Below, piece after piece: positions 17,943-26,356 of a DNA stretch of 64,000 bases (its first letter is position 1; each line of letters begins with the position of its first letter). The notes below the pieces were generated by a model. It was given only the letters and a program-made list of their open reading frames with translations, made no database searches and was not told the origin of the DNA. Made by a program: the position numbers and the translations under genes. Source of the DNA: Bacteroidota bacterium (GTDB lineage Bacteria > Bacteroidota > Bacteroidia > Bacteroidales > Paludibacteraceae); contig JAKIYP010000001.1 in assembly GCA_022708505.1 (NCBI GenBank), forward strand, positions 1 through 64,000. The letters run 5' to 3'.

Positions 17943-18962
17943 ATGACAAAAACTTCTCTTTTAGGCAAAACTTTAGATGAACTGAAATCCATCGCAACCG
18001 GGCTGGGTATGCCCTCATTCACCGGAAAGCAACTCGCGGAATGGATTTATCAAAAAAGGGTAAGCTCTATTGACGGGATGAGTAATATCTCGATAAAAAA
18101 CAGGGCACTACTGAACGAACAATATGAAGTGGGCAGAACATTGCCGGTTGAAAGTCAGGTTTCTGTCGACGGCACCGTGAAGTATCTTTTCAAAACAGCC
18201 AAAAATCAGTTTATTGAAAGTGTATTTATACCGGAGGAAGACAGAGCAACCCTGTGTGTATCTTCACAGGTTGGCTGCAAGATGAATTGCCTGTTTTGCA
18301 TGACCGGAAAACAGGGTTTTGGCGCTCAGCTTACTGCTCAGGAGATTTTGAATCAGTATTATTCAATTCAGGAATCGGAGCAACTGACCAACATCGTTTT
18401 CATGGGCATGGGCGAACCGCTCGACAACTTAGACAATGTATTAAAAACACTCGAAATATTAACGGCTGACTATGCACTGGGCTGGAGTCCGAAAAGAATC
18501 ACAGTTTCCACCATCGGATTGATTCCCGGGATGAAGAAGTTTCTGGAAAGCTCAAACTGTCACTTAGCTGTAAGCATGCATTCTCCTTTCGAAGAAGAGA
18601 GGCTGAAGTTAATGCCGGTACAAAAAGCTTATTCAATTCTGAAAGTTCTGGAAGAATTAAAAAATTACGATTTCAGCAAACAGCGCCGGGTTTCGTTCGA
18701 ATACATCATGTTCAACGGGCTAAACGACACCCCGCTCCACGCGCGTGAAATGGCAAAATTACTCAAAGGTATTGATTGCCGGGTAAATTTGATTCGTTAC
18801 CACGCCATACCCGGAATTGATCTGAAAACTTCAGACGAAAAAAGAATGACTGCATTCAGGGATTATCTCACAAATAACGGAGTTATGACTACTATTCGAA
18901 AATCGCGTGGTGAAGATATTTTCGCAGCCTGTGGTATGCTCAGCTCCTCAAAACATGCTTAA
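17943..18962 (+). CDS. rlmN: 23S rRNA (adenine-C2)-methyltransferase RlmN
   Basis: 339 aa from ATG 17943. A radical SAM enzyme that methylates C2 of A2503 in 23S rRNA and A37 in some tRNAs. The [4Fe-4S] motif CxxxCxxC is seen as CKMNCLFC, followed by GKQGFGAQLTAQEILNQ and the SAM-binding NIVFMGMGEPLDN. A methyl-carrier Cys is expected near the C-terminus and is seen in IFAACGML. The 3' end overlaps the convergent relA-type gene by 23 bases. Confidence 0.95.
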   Translation: MTKTSLLGKTLDELKSIATGLGMPSFTGKQLAEWIYQKRVSSIDGMSNISIKNRALLNEQYEVGRTLPVESQVSVDGTVKYLFKTAKNQFIESVFIPEEDRATLCVSSQVGCKMNCLFCMTGKQGFGAQLTAQEILNQYYSIQESEQLTNIVFMGMGEPLDNLDNVLKTLEILTADYALGWSPKRITVSTIGLIPGMKKFLESSNCHLAVSMHSPFEEERLKLMPVQKAYSILKVLEELKNYDFSKQRRVSFEYIMFNGLNDTPLHAREMAKLLKGIDCRVNLIRYHAIPGIDLKTSDEKRMTAFRDYLTNNGVMTTIRKSRGEDIFAACGMLSSSKHA

Positions 18963-21132
18963 CGCCTTTCACCTGACTGATTTTCTTGACAATCATATCC
19001 AACTCCTTATTGTCGCTAACCATGATAGTCAGGTTTCCCTGAAAAAGTCCGGCATTGGAGTCGATTGAAATAGAACGCAGGGTCACCTGTTTTTCTTTGG
19101 AAATCAGAGATGTTATATTGGCAACAATGCCGATATCGTCGTGACCCACTATACGAAGCGTAATCGGGTATTGGGAGCCAACCGACTTGCCCGACCAGCG
19201 CGCTTTCACAATCCGGTAACCGAACCGGGCTATCATTTGGGGTGCATTCGGACAATCTGTCCGGTGAATTTTTATCCCACCACTTACCGACACAAAACCA
19301 AACACCTCATCACCATAAATTGGGTTACAACATTTTGCCAGTTTGAAATCCACATTTTTCAGGTCCTGCCCAATAATCAGCACATCTTCTTTTCCCGTGG
19401 TATCCGGAGCAGGAGCATCCTTGGTAAAACTCTCAGCACTTCGTGTTTCAACCGGGATTTCAAAAGAGTCCTTTTTCTCAAGTTCCAGATATGCCTCTCT
19501 TACCTCCAGAATATCCAGTTTTTCTGAAGCCAGTTCCTGGTAAAAGTCGCTGACCGTTTTATAGCCTTTCTTTCTGGCCAATTTTGAAATCCGGCCTTCT
19601 TCCAGTTCAATTTTCCAGTTCTTAAACCGACGGGATAAAATCTCACGACCCAGTTCGGCATCTTTAAACTCAATTTCCTTCAGAGCCTGTCTGATTTTAT
19701 TCCGGGCCTTAGAGGTTGTTACAATCTTGAGCCACGACTGATTTGGTTTTTGAGTAGGCGATGTAAGCACCTCCACCTGATCGCCGTTATTAAGGACATA
19801 TTTTATCGGCATATTCTTGCCGTTAACTTTAGCTCCAACACATTTCGATCCGAGACCAGAGTGAATTGAAAACGCGAAATCAAGGGCAGTAGCTCCTTTT
19901 GGCAGTTTATGTAAATCGCCGTTAGGTGTAAATACAAACACCTCCTCGTCATAGAGATTCAACTTGAACTCATCCATGAAGTCAATGGCATTCAACTCCG
20001 GGTTTTCCAGGATTTCACGGATACTCTTCAACCATTCATCCATATCAGAATCACCCTGAACACCTTTGTATTTCCAGTGTGCCGCCAATCCCTTTTCAGC
20101 AACCTCATCCATTCTCCTGGTCCTGATTTGCACCTCAACCCACTTGTTTTGCGGTCCGAGTACCGTGGTATGCAGACTCTCATAACCGTTTGATTTGGGA
20201 ATGGAAAGCCAGTCACGCAATCGTTTCGGGTTCGGCTGATACATATCGGCCACCACAGAATAAGCCTGCCAGCAGGCAGCCTTCTCCTTTTCCTGCGGTA
20301 CATCAAAAATAATTCTGATCGCGAAAAGGTCGTAAATATTCTCAAACGAGGTATTTTGCTTCTTAATCTTGTTGTAAATGGAATGAATCGACTTGGTACG
20401 TCCTTTAATCGAGAATTCATAACCCATTGTAGATAACTTCTCTTTTAAAGGTTCGATAAATTCACGAATGTATTTTTCCCTGGACCTTTTCGTTTCATTC
20501 AGTTTATGAGCTATTTCTGAATAAATTTCCCGGTTGGTAAACTTCAGCGATAAATCCTCAAGCTCCGTTTTAATGGCATACAAGCCCATTCTGTGGGCCA
20601 GCGGAGCATATAAAAACGAACACTCCCGGGCGATATTCAACCTGGCATCATCCGGGTATTCATGCAAATTTCTCATTACCTGCATCTGTTCCGCTATGAT
20701 AATCAGAATCACCCTGACATCTTCAGCAAAAGTCAACAATAGTTTCCTGAAATTTTCCGATTCAAGAGAAGCACTTCTTGCATACAATTCCCGGACACGC
20801 AATAAGCCGGAAATCACCGGTCCGACCGGAGTTCTGAACCGATGCTCGATATCTTCAATGCGAATCAGGTTATCCCTTACCATTTCGTGCAGCAAAAAGG
20901 CAAGTACTGCCGTTTTGCCCAGCCCGACTTCTTCGAGGATAATTTCTGTGACATTCAGTTTATACAACACCGGATTTCCGGGATAGACAGACTTTGAGGC
21001 CGGATGCAGATAATACTGCTTATACAGGCGTTTTAATTCCAACCTTTCTGCATGAGAAAACAATTTCCCGTGAGACCTGAGAAAACCTGTATAAGACTGA
21101 ACTATTGGCGATTGTTTTGACATCACATGCAT
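18940..21132 (-). CDS. relA: RelA/SpoT family (p)ppGpp synthetase with degenerate hydrolase domain
   Basis: 730 aa with the long-RSH layout: HD-like domain (about 60-200), synthetase (about 245-370), TGS (about 410-470, FTPNGDLHKLPKGATALDFA), helical region and C-terminal ACT. The synthetase keeps its key residues (GRTKSIHSIYNKI, IYDLFAIRI, GYESLHTT, EVQIRT). The hydrolase has lost metal ligands: HDxxED reads HEMVRD and ADRLHNMR reads AEQMQVMR. It should therefore make (p)ppGpp but not degrade it. Its RxxD substrate loop (RLRDW) is basic, as in bifunctional enzymes rather than in E. coli RelA. Confidence 0.88.
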   Translation of the reverse strand: MHVMSKQSPIVQSYTGFLRSHGKLFSHAERLELKRLYKQYYLHPASKSVYPGNPVLYKLNVTEIILEEVGLGKTAVLAFLLHEMVRDNLIRIEDIEHRFRTPVGPVISGLLRVRELYARSASLESENFRKLLLTFAEDVRVILIIIAEQMQVMRNLHEYPDDARLNIARECSFLYAPLAHRMGLYAIKTELEDLSLKFTNREIYSEIAHKLNETKRSREKYIREFIEPLKEKLSTMGYEFSIKGRTKSIHSIYNKIKKQNTSFENIYDLFAIRIIFDVPQEKEKAACWQAYSVVADMYQPNPKRLRDWLSIPKSNGYESLHTTVLGPQNKWVEVQIRTRRMDEVAEKGLAAHWKYKGVQGDSDMDEWLKSIREILENPELNAIDFMDEFKLNLYDEEVFVFTPNGDLHKLPKGATALDFAFSIHSGLGSKCVGAKVNGKNMPIKYVLNNGDQVEVLTSPTQKPNQSWLKIVTTSKARNKIRQALKEIEFKDAELGREILSRRFKNWKIELEEGRISKLARKKGYKTVSDFYQELASEKLDILEVREAYLELEKKDSFEIPVETRSAESFTKDAPAPDTTGKEDVLIIGQDLKNVDFKLAKCCNPIYGDEVFGFVSVSGGIKIHRTDCPNAPQMIARFGYRIVKARWSGKSVGSQYPITLRIVGHDDIGIVANITSLISKEKQVTLRSISIDSNAGLFQGNLTIMVSDNKELDMIVKKISQVKGVKHVLRS

Positions 21133-21168
21133 GTTAACAATTTATTGGTGTGGAATCACAGTACAATG

Positions 21169-21176
21169 CAAATATA
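21169..21176 (-). promoter_or_regulatory. -7 box (TATATTTG) for the relA-type gene
   Basis: Minus-strand TATATTTG, 36 bases before the ATG at 21132. The -33 element is not evident. Confidence 0.5.
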
Positions 21177-21301
21177 CGACAGATTTAGAAAGTAAGATAG
21201 TTGTAAGTCTGATTTTTAGAGAAATTCACCTAAATACTACCGACAAGATAAAATAAATCAAAAAAACCTTTCATATTATTGGCAAGATTGGATTTTCTTT
21301 T

Positions 21302-21309
21302 TAAATTTG
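21302..21309 (+). promoter_or_regulatory. -7 box (TAAATTTG) in the 314-bp gap before the pilin-like gene
   Basis: TAAATTTG with TTGG 19 bases upstream (21279-21282), a near-consensus promoter. The gap 21133-21446 holds this site, the divergent relA promoter at 21169 and a long untranslated leader of about 130 bases before 21447. The leader contains an eight-codon frame (21373-21399) for which I see no support. No structured RNA was recognised. Confidence 0.55.
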
Positions 21310-21446
21310 CATGCTCAAAAACTTTTTGAGACAAAGTTGATCCGTTCAGCTAAATACAATTAATTCAAAGAGATGAAACGTGCATCAAAAGTAAAGTAAT
21401 ATTTTAATGAACGTTTAATAAGACAGGAAAAAATTTAACATTTCAT

Positions 21447-22130
21447 ATGAAAACAACAATCAAAGTTCTACTGTTCGCTGCTATCGGAATGCTTACATAT
21501 TTATGTATCATGAGTATTCTTACTCCCATTAAGTTTGAACGTGAAAGAGCACAAAGAGAGAAGGTCGTAATCGAAACACTTATCAATTTGAGAACAGCTC
21601 AGATTGAGCACAGAGATCAAAAGGGTTATTACACCGGAAGTCTGGATTCTCTGGTTACGTTTATTAAAACAGGTAAGAAAAAAGTCGTTCTCAAAGAAGG
21701 CGTTTTGTCCGACGCACAATTGCTGGCCGGATTAACCGAAGCCAAAGCTGCTGCAATCGTGCGCAGGGGAAATCAACGTGAAATTACGGAAAACGGACTT
21801 ACAGGATTCCGTCGTGACACAACCACGGTTTCACTTTTGCAGGCATTGTATGAAAACAAATTCACGCCTCAACAAATTGAGAATCTGAAATACATTCCTT
21901 TCTCGGAACAAGTTGTTTTTGAGATGGAATTAAACAACAGTTATGTAAGTTCAAACGGCATTTCGATTCCATTATGCGAAATCCGTGCGCCATACAGAAC
22001 TTTCCTCTTCGACGTGAACCGTCAGGAAACATTAAACCTGATTGATTTACAGGAAAAGTTGGAAAAATATGCCGGTCTAAAAGTAGGAGCAGTCAACGAG
22101 CCTAACAACTTTGCCGGTAACTGGGAATAA
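21447..22130 (+). CDS. Conserved membrane-anchored hypothetical protein, pilin-like N-terminus
   Basis: 227 aa, family not named. One N-terminal membrane helix (residues 7-28) is followed by a helix rich in charged residues (KFERERAQREKVVIETLINL) and a mixed soluble domain, giving a layout like a type IV pilin or pseudopilin but without a clear prepilin peptidase site. It is followed 18 bases later by the DUF3822 gene and then rsmD. Because the three are co-transcribed, a shared envelope or translation-linked role is possible but is inference. Confidence 0.7.
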   Translation: MKTTIKVLLFAAIGMLTYLCIMSILTPIKFERERAQREKVVIETLINLRTAQIEHRDQKGYYTGSLDSLVTFIKTGKKKVVLKEGVLSDAQLLAGLTEAKAAAIVRRGNQREITENGLTGFRRDTTTVSLLQALYENKFTPQQIENLKYIPFSEQVVFEMELNNSYVSSNGISIPLCEIRAPYRTFLFDVNRQETLNLIDLQEKLEKYAGLKVGAVNEPNNFAGNWE

Positions 22131-22148
22131 TCCATTAAACGGGGAGAG

Positions 22149-22865
22149 ATGCATATAAACCTCACCGATAAGTCATATAGTTTATCCATCCGGATGTCTC
22201 CGGATGGATTTTCTTTATCTGTATACTCAGAAGATAATGATTTGTTATCCTCAGAACGTCACAGTATACATAATGCTGATTTGACACAATGTTTGGGTTC
22301 AGTATGCGCATCATTACCCGGGTTTACATCTGTCAGTCTGGTTACTGTAGCAGATGTATACACACTGATTCCTGCCATTCATTTCGATGCGGATAAAGCA
22401 AAATATTTTTTACAGTTACAACATCCTGCTCTGACAGAAGCATCACAAGTTCTTCACACCTATTATCAGCATACCGGTTCCATACTCATTTATGCATTCG
22501 ACAAACAAGCTATCAAAGCAGTACAAACTATTTTCCCGCAGATAAGCATACAACATCACCTGCACCAACTGATTGAAGCAAACCAGAAAGCAACCGGAGA
22601 ACAGATATCAATTTGGCTCAGATCAGGGAAAGCCGACTGTCTGGCCTCGCGCGGCAACAGCATACAACTGCTCAACAGCTACCCTTTTCAGACTGAAGAA
22701 GATATTGTTTACCATGTATTGAACATACTGCATCATTTGCATTTCAACCACGAAACGATACAAATTACAATTTACAGGGAAAGCGATATCAGCATACTTC
22801 CTGAAGATATCCTGAGAAATTATTTTCCATCGATCAATCTTAAAAACATTCCGACAGCGATATGA
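22149..22865 (+). CDS. DUF3822 family protein
   Basis: 238 aa, soluble, no signal peptide. The layout (SYSLSIRMSPDGFSLSVYS at the start, then a strand and helix pattern) fits DUF3822, a Bacteroidetes family with an actin/Hsp70-like (ASKHA) fold whose function is unknown. It overlaps rsmD by 4 bases (ATGA at 22862), so the two are translationally coupled. This arrangement is, to my knowledge, usual in Bacteroidales. Confidence 0.8.
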   Translation: MHINLTDKSYSLSIRMSPDGFSLSVYSEDNDLLSSERHSIHNADLTQCLGSVCASLPGFTSVSLVTVADVYTLIPAIHFDADKAKYFLQLQHPALTEASQVLHTYYQHTGSILIYAFDKQAIKAVQTIFPQISIQHHLHQLIEANQKATGEQISIWLRSGKADCLASRGNSIQLLNSYPFQTEEDIVYHVLNILHHLHFNHETIQITIYRESDISILPEDILRNYFPSINLKNIPTAI

Positions 22866-23407
22866 GAATCATCAGTGGAAAGTTCAAGGGAAGACGCATA
22901 CAGGCAAGTTCGAAAATCACAGCGAGACCCACAACTGATTTTGCCAAAGAAGGATTGTTTAATTTATTAAACAACAGGATTGACTTTGAAGGAATCAGGA
23001 TGCTCGACTTGTTTGCGGGCACAGGAAGCATCGGTATAGAATGCATCTCAAGAGCATGCAGGGAAGTTGTTGCCGTTGAGCTAAATGAGAAGCACGGGAC
23101 TTTTATCCGCAAAGTTTGCAGCGAACTGAAAATTGACAATTACTTCCTCCATAAAGCTGATGTATTCAGGTTCATACCTGCTTGTCACAGCAAATTCGAT
23201 TTGATTTTTGCAGACCCTCCTTATGATCTTGAGAAATTAACAACACTTCCCGATTTGATTTTCAGTCACGATTTACTGGAAGAAGATGGTCTCTTCATCC
23301 TGGAACATGGGGCAAAGCATCAATTTGACACCCATCCGGATTTTCTATTCCATCGGAAATACGGCAATGTCAACTTTAGTTTTTTCGGAAAAAATCCGGG
23401 TGCTTAA
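22862..23407 (+). CDS. rsmD: 16S rRNA (guanine966-N2)-methyltransferase RsmD
   Basis: 181 aa, normal family length. The SAM-binding motif I is LDLFAGTGSIGIECISRA and the catalytic motif is FADPPYD. The N-terminal MRIISGKFKGRRI is typical. It methylates N2 of G966 in assembled 30S subunits. Last gene of the three-gene group; it converges on a lipoprotein gene with only 4 bases between the stops. Confidence 0.95.
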   Translation: MRIISGKFKGRRIQASSKITARPTTDFAKEGLFNLLNNRIDFEGIRMLDLFAGTGSIGIECISRACREVVAVELNEKHGTFIRKVCSELKIDNYFLHKADVFRFIPACHSKFDLIFADPPYDLEKLTTLPDLIFSHDLLEEDGLFILEHGAKHQFDTHPDFLFHRKYGNVNFSFFGKNPGA

Positions 23408-23411
23408 ACTT

Positions 23412-23936
23412 TCAGGGTTTAATAGGAGTTTTGAGTTTTACAACAGCATAATTGGAACCATATCCACCACCATCAAACTTAGCATCCGAAATAACCGTCA
23501 TTTCAAGCTGGGCATCCGTTGTCGGTTCTAACGCGACATAACTGAAAACCATAAATAAGGTACTATAAAGTGGATCAAGGTAAAATTCCCCCTTGTCATA
23601 GTCTGAGTTTGAATTGAAAGTCGAATCCAGTCTCTCAACCGGAGGCAGCAATATTTTTGCAGCATTAGCCGGTGTATGTTTCAGGCTCAACGCTGTCAAA
23701 CGGTTCGCATAGGCCTCAAATCGCACAGCAAACAGTACCGTATCACCAACCTGAATTGTATCCATCAATAACAGCCCCTGCTCTCCGGTTACTTCAATAT
23801 CAAGCGAATCATTGTTATTGGTTAACGGGCGTTGCATGAGAAAGATACCCGGGGTATAATTCGATTCCCCTGAAAAGTCACAGGAAACTACAAAAAGAGA
23901 GACCACAAACAACAAAGGGGAAAGTACTTTTTTCAT
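23412..23936 (-). CDS. Small lipoprotein, unknown function (DUF4843-like)
   Basis: 174 aa from ATG 23936; the frame opens at 24014 but that extension runs into tRNA-Pro. The signal peptide MKKVLSPLLFVVSLFVVSC ends in a lipobox Cys. The rest is beta-rich with acidic patches (NNDSLDIEVTGEQG, GDTVLFAVRFEAYANRLTAL), resembling immunoglobulin-like surface lipoproteins of Bacteroidales. DUF4843 is a guess from the general pattern. It is not part of an evident SusCD-like locus. Confidence 0.65.
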   Translation of the reverse strand: MKKVLSPLLFVVSLFVVSCDFSGESNYTPGIFLMQRPLTNNNDSLDIEVTGEQGLLLMDTIQVGDTVLFAVRFEAYANRLTALSLKHTPANAAKILLPPVERLDSTFNSNSDYDKGEFYLDPLYSTLFMVFSYVALEPTTDAQLEMTVISDAKFDGGGYGSNYAVVKLKTPIKP

Positions 23937-24002
23937 ATTAGTTTTTTTAAATAAAACACAAAGGACAGTGTGATTAAGAAACTCAGACGAGTTTTGAAAA
24001 AG

Positions 24003-24075
24003 TCGGGGTGACAAGACTCGAACCTGCGACCTCTACGTCCCGAACGTAGCGCGCTACCAACTGCGCCACACCCCG
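24003..24075 (-). tRNA. tRNA-Pro (anticodon CGG)
   Basis: 73-base cloverleaf on the minus strand with acceptor stem CGGGGTG/CACCCCG, D arm GCGCAGTTGGTAGCGC, anticodon stem CTACG/CGTAG around loop TTCGGGA (anticodon CGG), and T arm GCAGGTTCGAGTCTTGT. CCA is not encoded. The CGGGGTG start is typical of proline tRNAs. Confidence 0.94.
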
Positions 24076-24092
24076 ATCTTAATTTGGAGTCG

Positions 24093-24100
24093 CAAAAGTA
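24093..24100 (-). promoter_or_regulatory. -7 box (TACTTTTG) for tRNA-Pro
   Basis: Minus-strand TACTTTTG, 18 bases before the tRNA, with TTTC 19 bases further upstream as an imperfect -33 element. Confidence 0.65.
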
Positions 24101-24166
24101 CAAAGTTTTTTTTAATAATGAAACAAGACGCACTGTATTTTTGTTAGAATTTAAACTGAAAATAAG

Positions 24167-24174
24167 TATCTTTG
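24167..24174 (+). promoter_or_regulatory. -7 box (TATCTTTG) for the HAD-hisD genes
   Basis: TATCTTTG on the plus strand, 19 bases before the ATG at 24194. It is divergent from the tRNA-Pro promoter. Confidence 0.5.
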
Positions 24175-24193
24175 CAAAAAATATTTTTAACAG

Positions 24194-24934
24194 ATGTTTG
24201 TCACAGAAATAAAAAAATTCATTCAACAAAATAATTATCCTGAATTTCAACTCAAAGCGGTCTTTTTCGACATGGATGGTGTTCTGCTTGATTCAATGGA
24301 GAATCATTCACAGGCATGGGTAAAAACGATGAACGGACTGGATATTCCGTTCACAATCGAGGAGGCATACCTCAATGAAGGGCGTGTTGGTCATGATACC
24401 ATCAACAGCGCCTACATGAGGACATTTGGAAGAACAGCGACGCTGGAGGAACAAGAACAAATTTACGAAACAAAAACGCTGCATCTTGAGGCACTCGGTG
24501 AAATTCTGACCATGCCGTATGCAACTGAATTGATTGAAAAAGTAAAACAACAGAATCTGACTATTTTTCTGGTAACCGGTTCAGGTCAGCCTTCATTGTT
24601 GAACAGCTTGGATGATTATTTTCCGGATGTTTTCGTAAAAGAAAGAATGATAACGGCTTATGATGTAAAACAAGGTAAACCCTCGCCGGAACCTTATCTT
24701 AAGGCATTAGAGAAATCAGGACTCAACCCCTGGGAAATTGTGGTAATAGAAAATGCACCGCTTGGAGTTGAGTCATCAGTTGCCGCAGGTCTGTTTACAA
24801 TAGCTATCAACACCGGACCTATTGATACGGAAGTACTTGCTTCCAGCGGAGCAAATTTGGTTTTATCAGGAGGAATGAAGGAACTATATAAGCAATGGAA
24901 TGATTTTTACCAGGCGTGTCAGGCTATAAAATAA
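24194..24934 (+). CDS. HAD-superfamily hydrolase (beta-phosphoglucomutase-like), upstream of hisD
   Basis: 246 aa. The nucleophile motif DMDGVLLDS has Asp26 and the acid/base Asp28; motif II is LVTGSGQ, motif III is the Lys in KQGKPSPEPY, and motif IV reads VIENAPLGV, with Asn where many members have a second Asp. The helical cap after motif I marks the beta-PGM-like subgroup. It ends 6 bases before hisD, so the two are probably one transcript. A phosphatase role in histidine synthesis is possible but unproven. Confidence 0.85.
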   Translation: MFVTEIKKFIQQNNYPEFQLKAVFFDMDGVLLDSMENHSQAWVKTMNGLDIPFTIEEAYLNEGRVGHDTINSAYMRTFGRTATLEEQEQIYETKTLHLEALGEILTMPYATELIEKVKQQNLTIFLVTGSGQPSLLNSLDDYFPDVFVKERMITAYDVKQGKPSPEPYLKALEKSGLNPWEIVVIENAPLGVESSVAAGLFTIAINTGPIDTEVLASSGANLVLSGGMKELYKQWNDFYQACQAIK

Positions 24935-24940
24935 CTACTT

Positions 24941-26230
24941 ATGCAAATAATTAAATATCCCGCCCGTGAGACATGGAACAGCTTGCTTACCCGACCGGTA
25001 TTCGACAGTTCCAACCTTTTTGCATCTGTTAGTCAGGTTCTGGAGGATGTGCGTGCGAATGGAGACAAGGCTGTAAAAAAATACACCCAACAATTCGATG
25101 GCGTTGATATGGATGCTATTGAGGTCACCAAAACCGAAATTGAGTCAGCAGAAAAGTCGGTTGCGCCATTATTGAAACAGGCAATCGAAATGGCCAAACG
25201 AAATATCTGGAAGTTTCATTCAGAACAGCAACCAGAACTAAAGGAGATTCAGACTTCGCCCGGTGTTTATTGCTGGCAGAAAGCAATTGCCATCGAAAAA
25301 GTGGGTTTATATATTCCCGGTGGCACAGCACCATTATTTTCGACAGTGCTGATGCTGGCTATTCCGGCACAAATTGCCGAATGCAAGGAAATCATTTTAT
25401 GCTCTCCACCTGACAAATCAGGCAATATTCATCCGGCAGTTTTATACGCGGCAAAGGTTGCCGGCGTGCATCGCATCTTCAAAATCGGTGGCACTCAGGC
25501 CATTGCAGCAATGGCTTATGGTACCGAAACAGTTCCTAAAGTGTATAAAATTTTCGGTCCGGGCAACCAGTATGTAACTGCTGCCAAGCAACTTGTATCA
25601 CTGAAAGATGTGGCTATTGACATGCCTGCCGGTCCGTCGGAAGTAGAAGTCCTTGCTGATGAAACTGCCAACCCGGCTTTTGTGGCTTCGGATTTGCTTT
25701 CACAGGCAGAGCATGGTGTCGACAGTCAATCCATTCTGATAACAACAAGCGAGGAATTGATTGAAAAAGTACTGGAAGAAATTAACATCCAGTTAGCAGA
25801 ACTTCCACGCAAGGAGTTTGCTAAAAAAGCATTGGAGCATAGTAAAATCATATTGGTTAAAACCCTGGAAGAGGCTGTTGAAATGACCAATGAGTACGCT
25901 CCGGAACATTTGATTATTGCCACCAGATATTACAAGGGAGTTGCAGAGAATATTGTAAATGCCGGTTCCGTATTTTTGGGTAATTATACACCCGAGAGTG
26001 CCGGCGATTATGCATCGGGTACCAATCACACGCTGCCAACTAATGGTTATGCTAAGGCATATAGTGGTGTGAATCTGGATAGCTTCCTGCGCAAAGTTAC
26101 CTTCCAGGAAATTACGAAAGAAGGCCTGACTAACCTCAGCAACGCCATAATCCTGATGGCCGAAAACGAGGAATTGCAAGCGCATAGCAATGCGGTTAAA
26201 ATCAGGTTACTCGAAGACAGGGACGAATAA
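24941..26230 (+). CDS. hisD: Histidinol dehydrogenase
   Basis: 429 aa, usual length. It carries out the last two oxidations of histidine synthesis, from histidinol to histidine, with NAD+ and zinc. Segments typical of the family are visible: MPAGPSEVEVLADE, SQAEHGVDSQS (zinc ligands Gln and His), GDYASGTNHTLPTNGYA and LQAHSNAVKIR (final zinc His). hisG is not immediately upstream; a HAD hydrolase is there instead. The last codons lie inside a 20-bp tandem repeat. Confidence 0.96.
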   Translation: MQIIKYPARETWNSLLTRPVFDSSNLFASVSQVLEDVRANGDKAVKKYTQQFDGVDMDAIEVTKTEIESAEKSVAPLLKQAIEMAKRNIWKFHSEQQPELKEIQTSPGVYCWQKAIAIEKVGLYIPGGTAPLFSTVLMLAIPAQIAECKEIILCSPPDKSGNIHPAVLYAAKVAGVHRIFKIGGTQAIAAMAYGTETVPKVYKIFGPGNQYVTAAKQLVSLKDVAIDMPAGPSEVEVLADETANPAFVASDLLSQAEHGVDSQSILITTSEELIEKVLEEINIQLAELPRKEFAKKALEHSKIILVKTLEEAVEMTNEYAPEHLIIATRYYKGVAENIVNAGSVFLGNYTPESAGDYASGTNHTLPTNGYAKAYSGVNLDSFLRKVTFQEITKEGLTNLSNAIILMAENEELQAHSNAVKIRLLEDRDE

Positions 26231-26280
26231 TGAAAACCGGTAGATAATTTTGGAAACCGGGGACGAATTTTGGAAACCGG
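26221..26280. repeat. Three tandem 20-bp repeats spanning the hisD stop
   Basis: Units at 26221-26240, 26241-26260 and 26261-26280, each ending AAACCGG. The third reads GGACGAATTTTGGAAACCGG. The first contains the last codons and stop of hisD, so the repeat was copied outward from the coding end or invaded it. Confidence 0.8.
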
Positions 26281-26307
26281 TAGAGACGCGATTAATCGCG
26301 TCTCTAC
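26280..26307. repeat. Perfect 28-bp palindrome
   Basis: The sequence starts GTAGAGACGCGATT and is its own reverse complement over 28 bases. Palindromes of this type (GAGACGCG...CGCGTCTC) recur between genes in many bacterial genomes. Here it lies between hisD and hisC and may form a hairpin in the his mRNA. Confidence 0.85.
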
Positions 26308-26356
26308 GCACAATCACAATCAACATCCCACGACAAACATTAGACAATAAATTCAA

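Noticed and set aside
21373..21399. Eight-codon leader peptide MKRASKVK before the pilin-like gene
   Set aside because: No attenuator-like hairpins or codon logic support it; a frame this short occurs easily by chance.
26280..26307. Phage attachment site or operator
   Set aside because: The perfect palindrome is of a type dispersed widely between genes in many bacteria, and no integrase or regulator gene is nearby.
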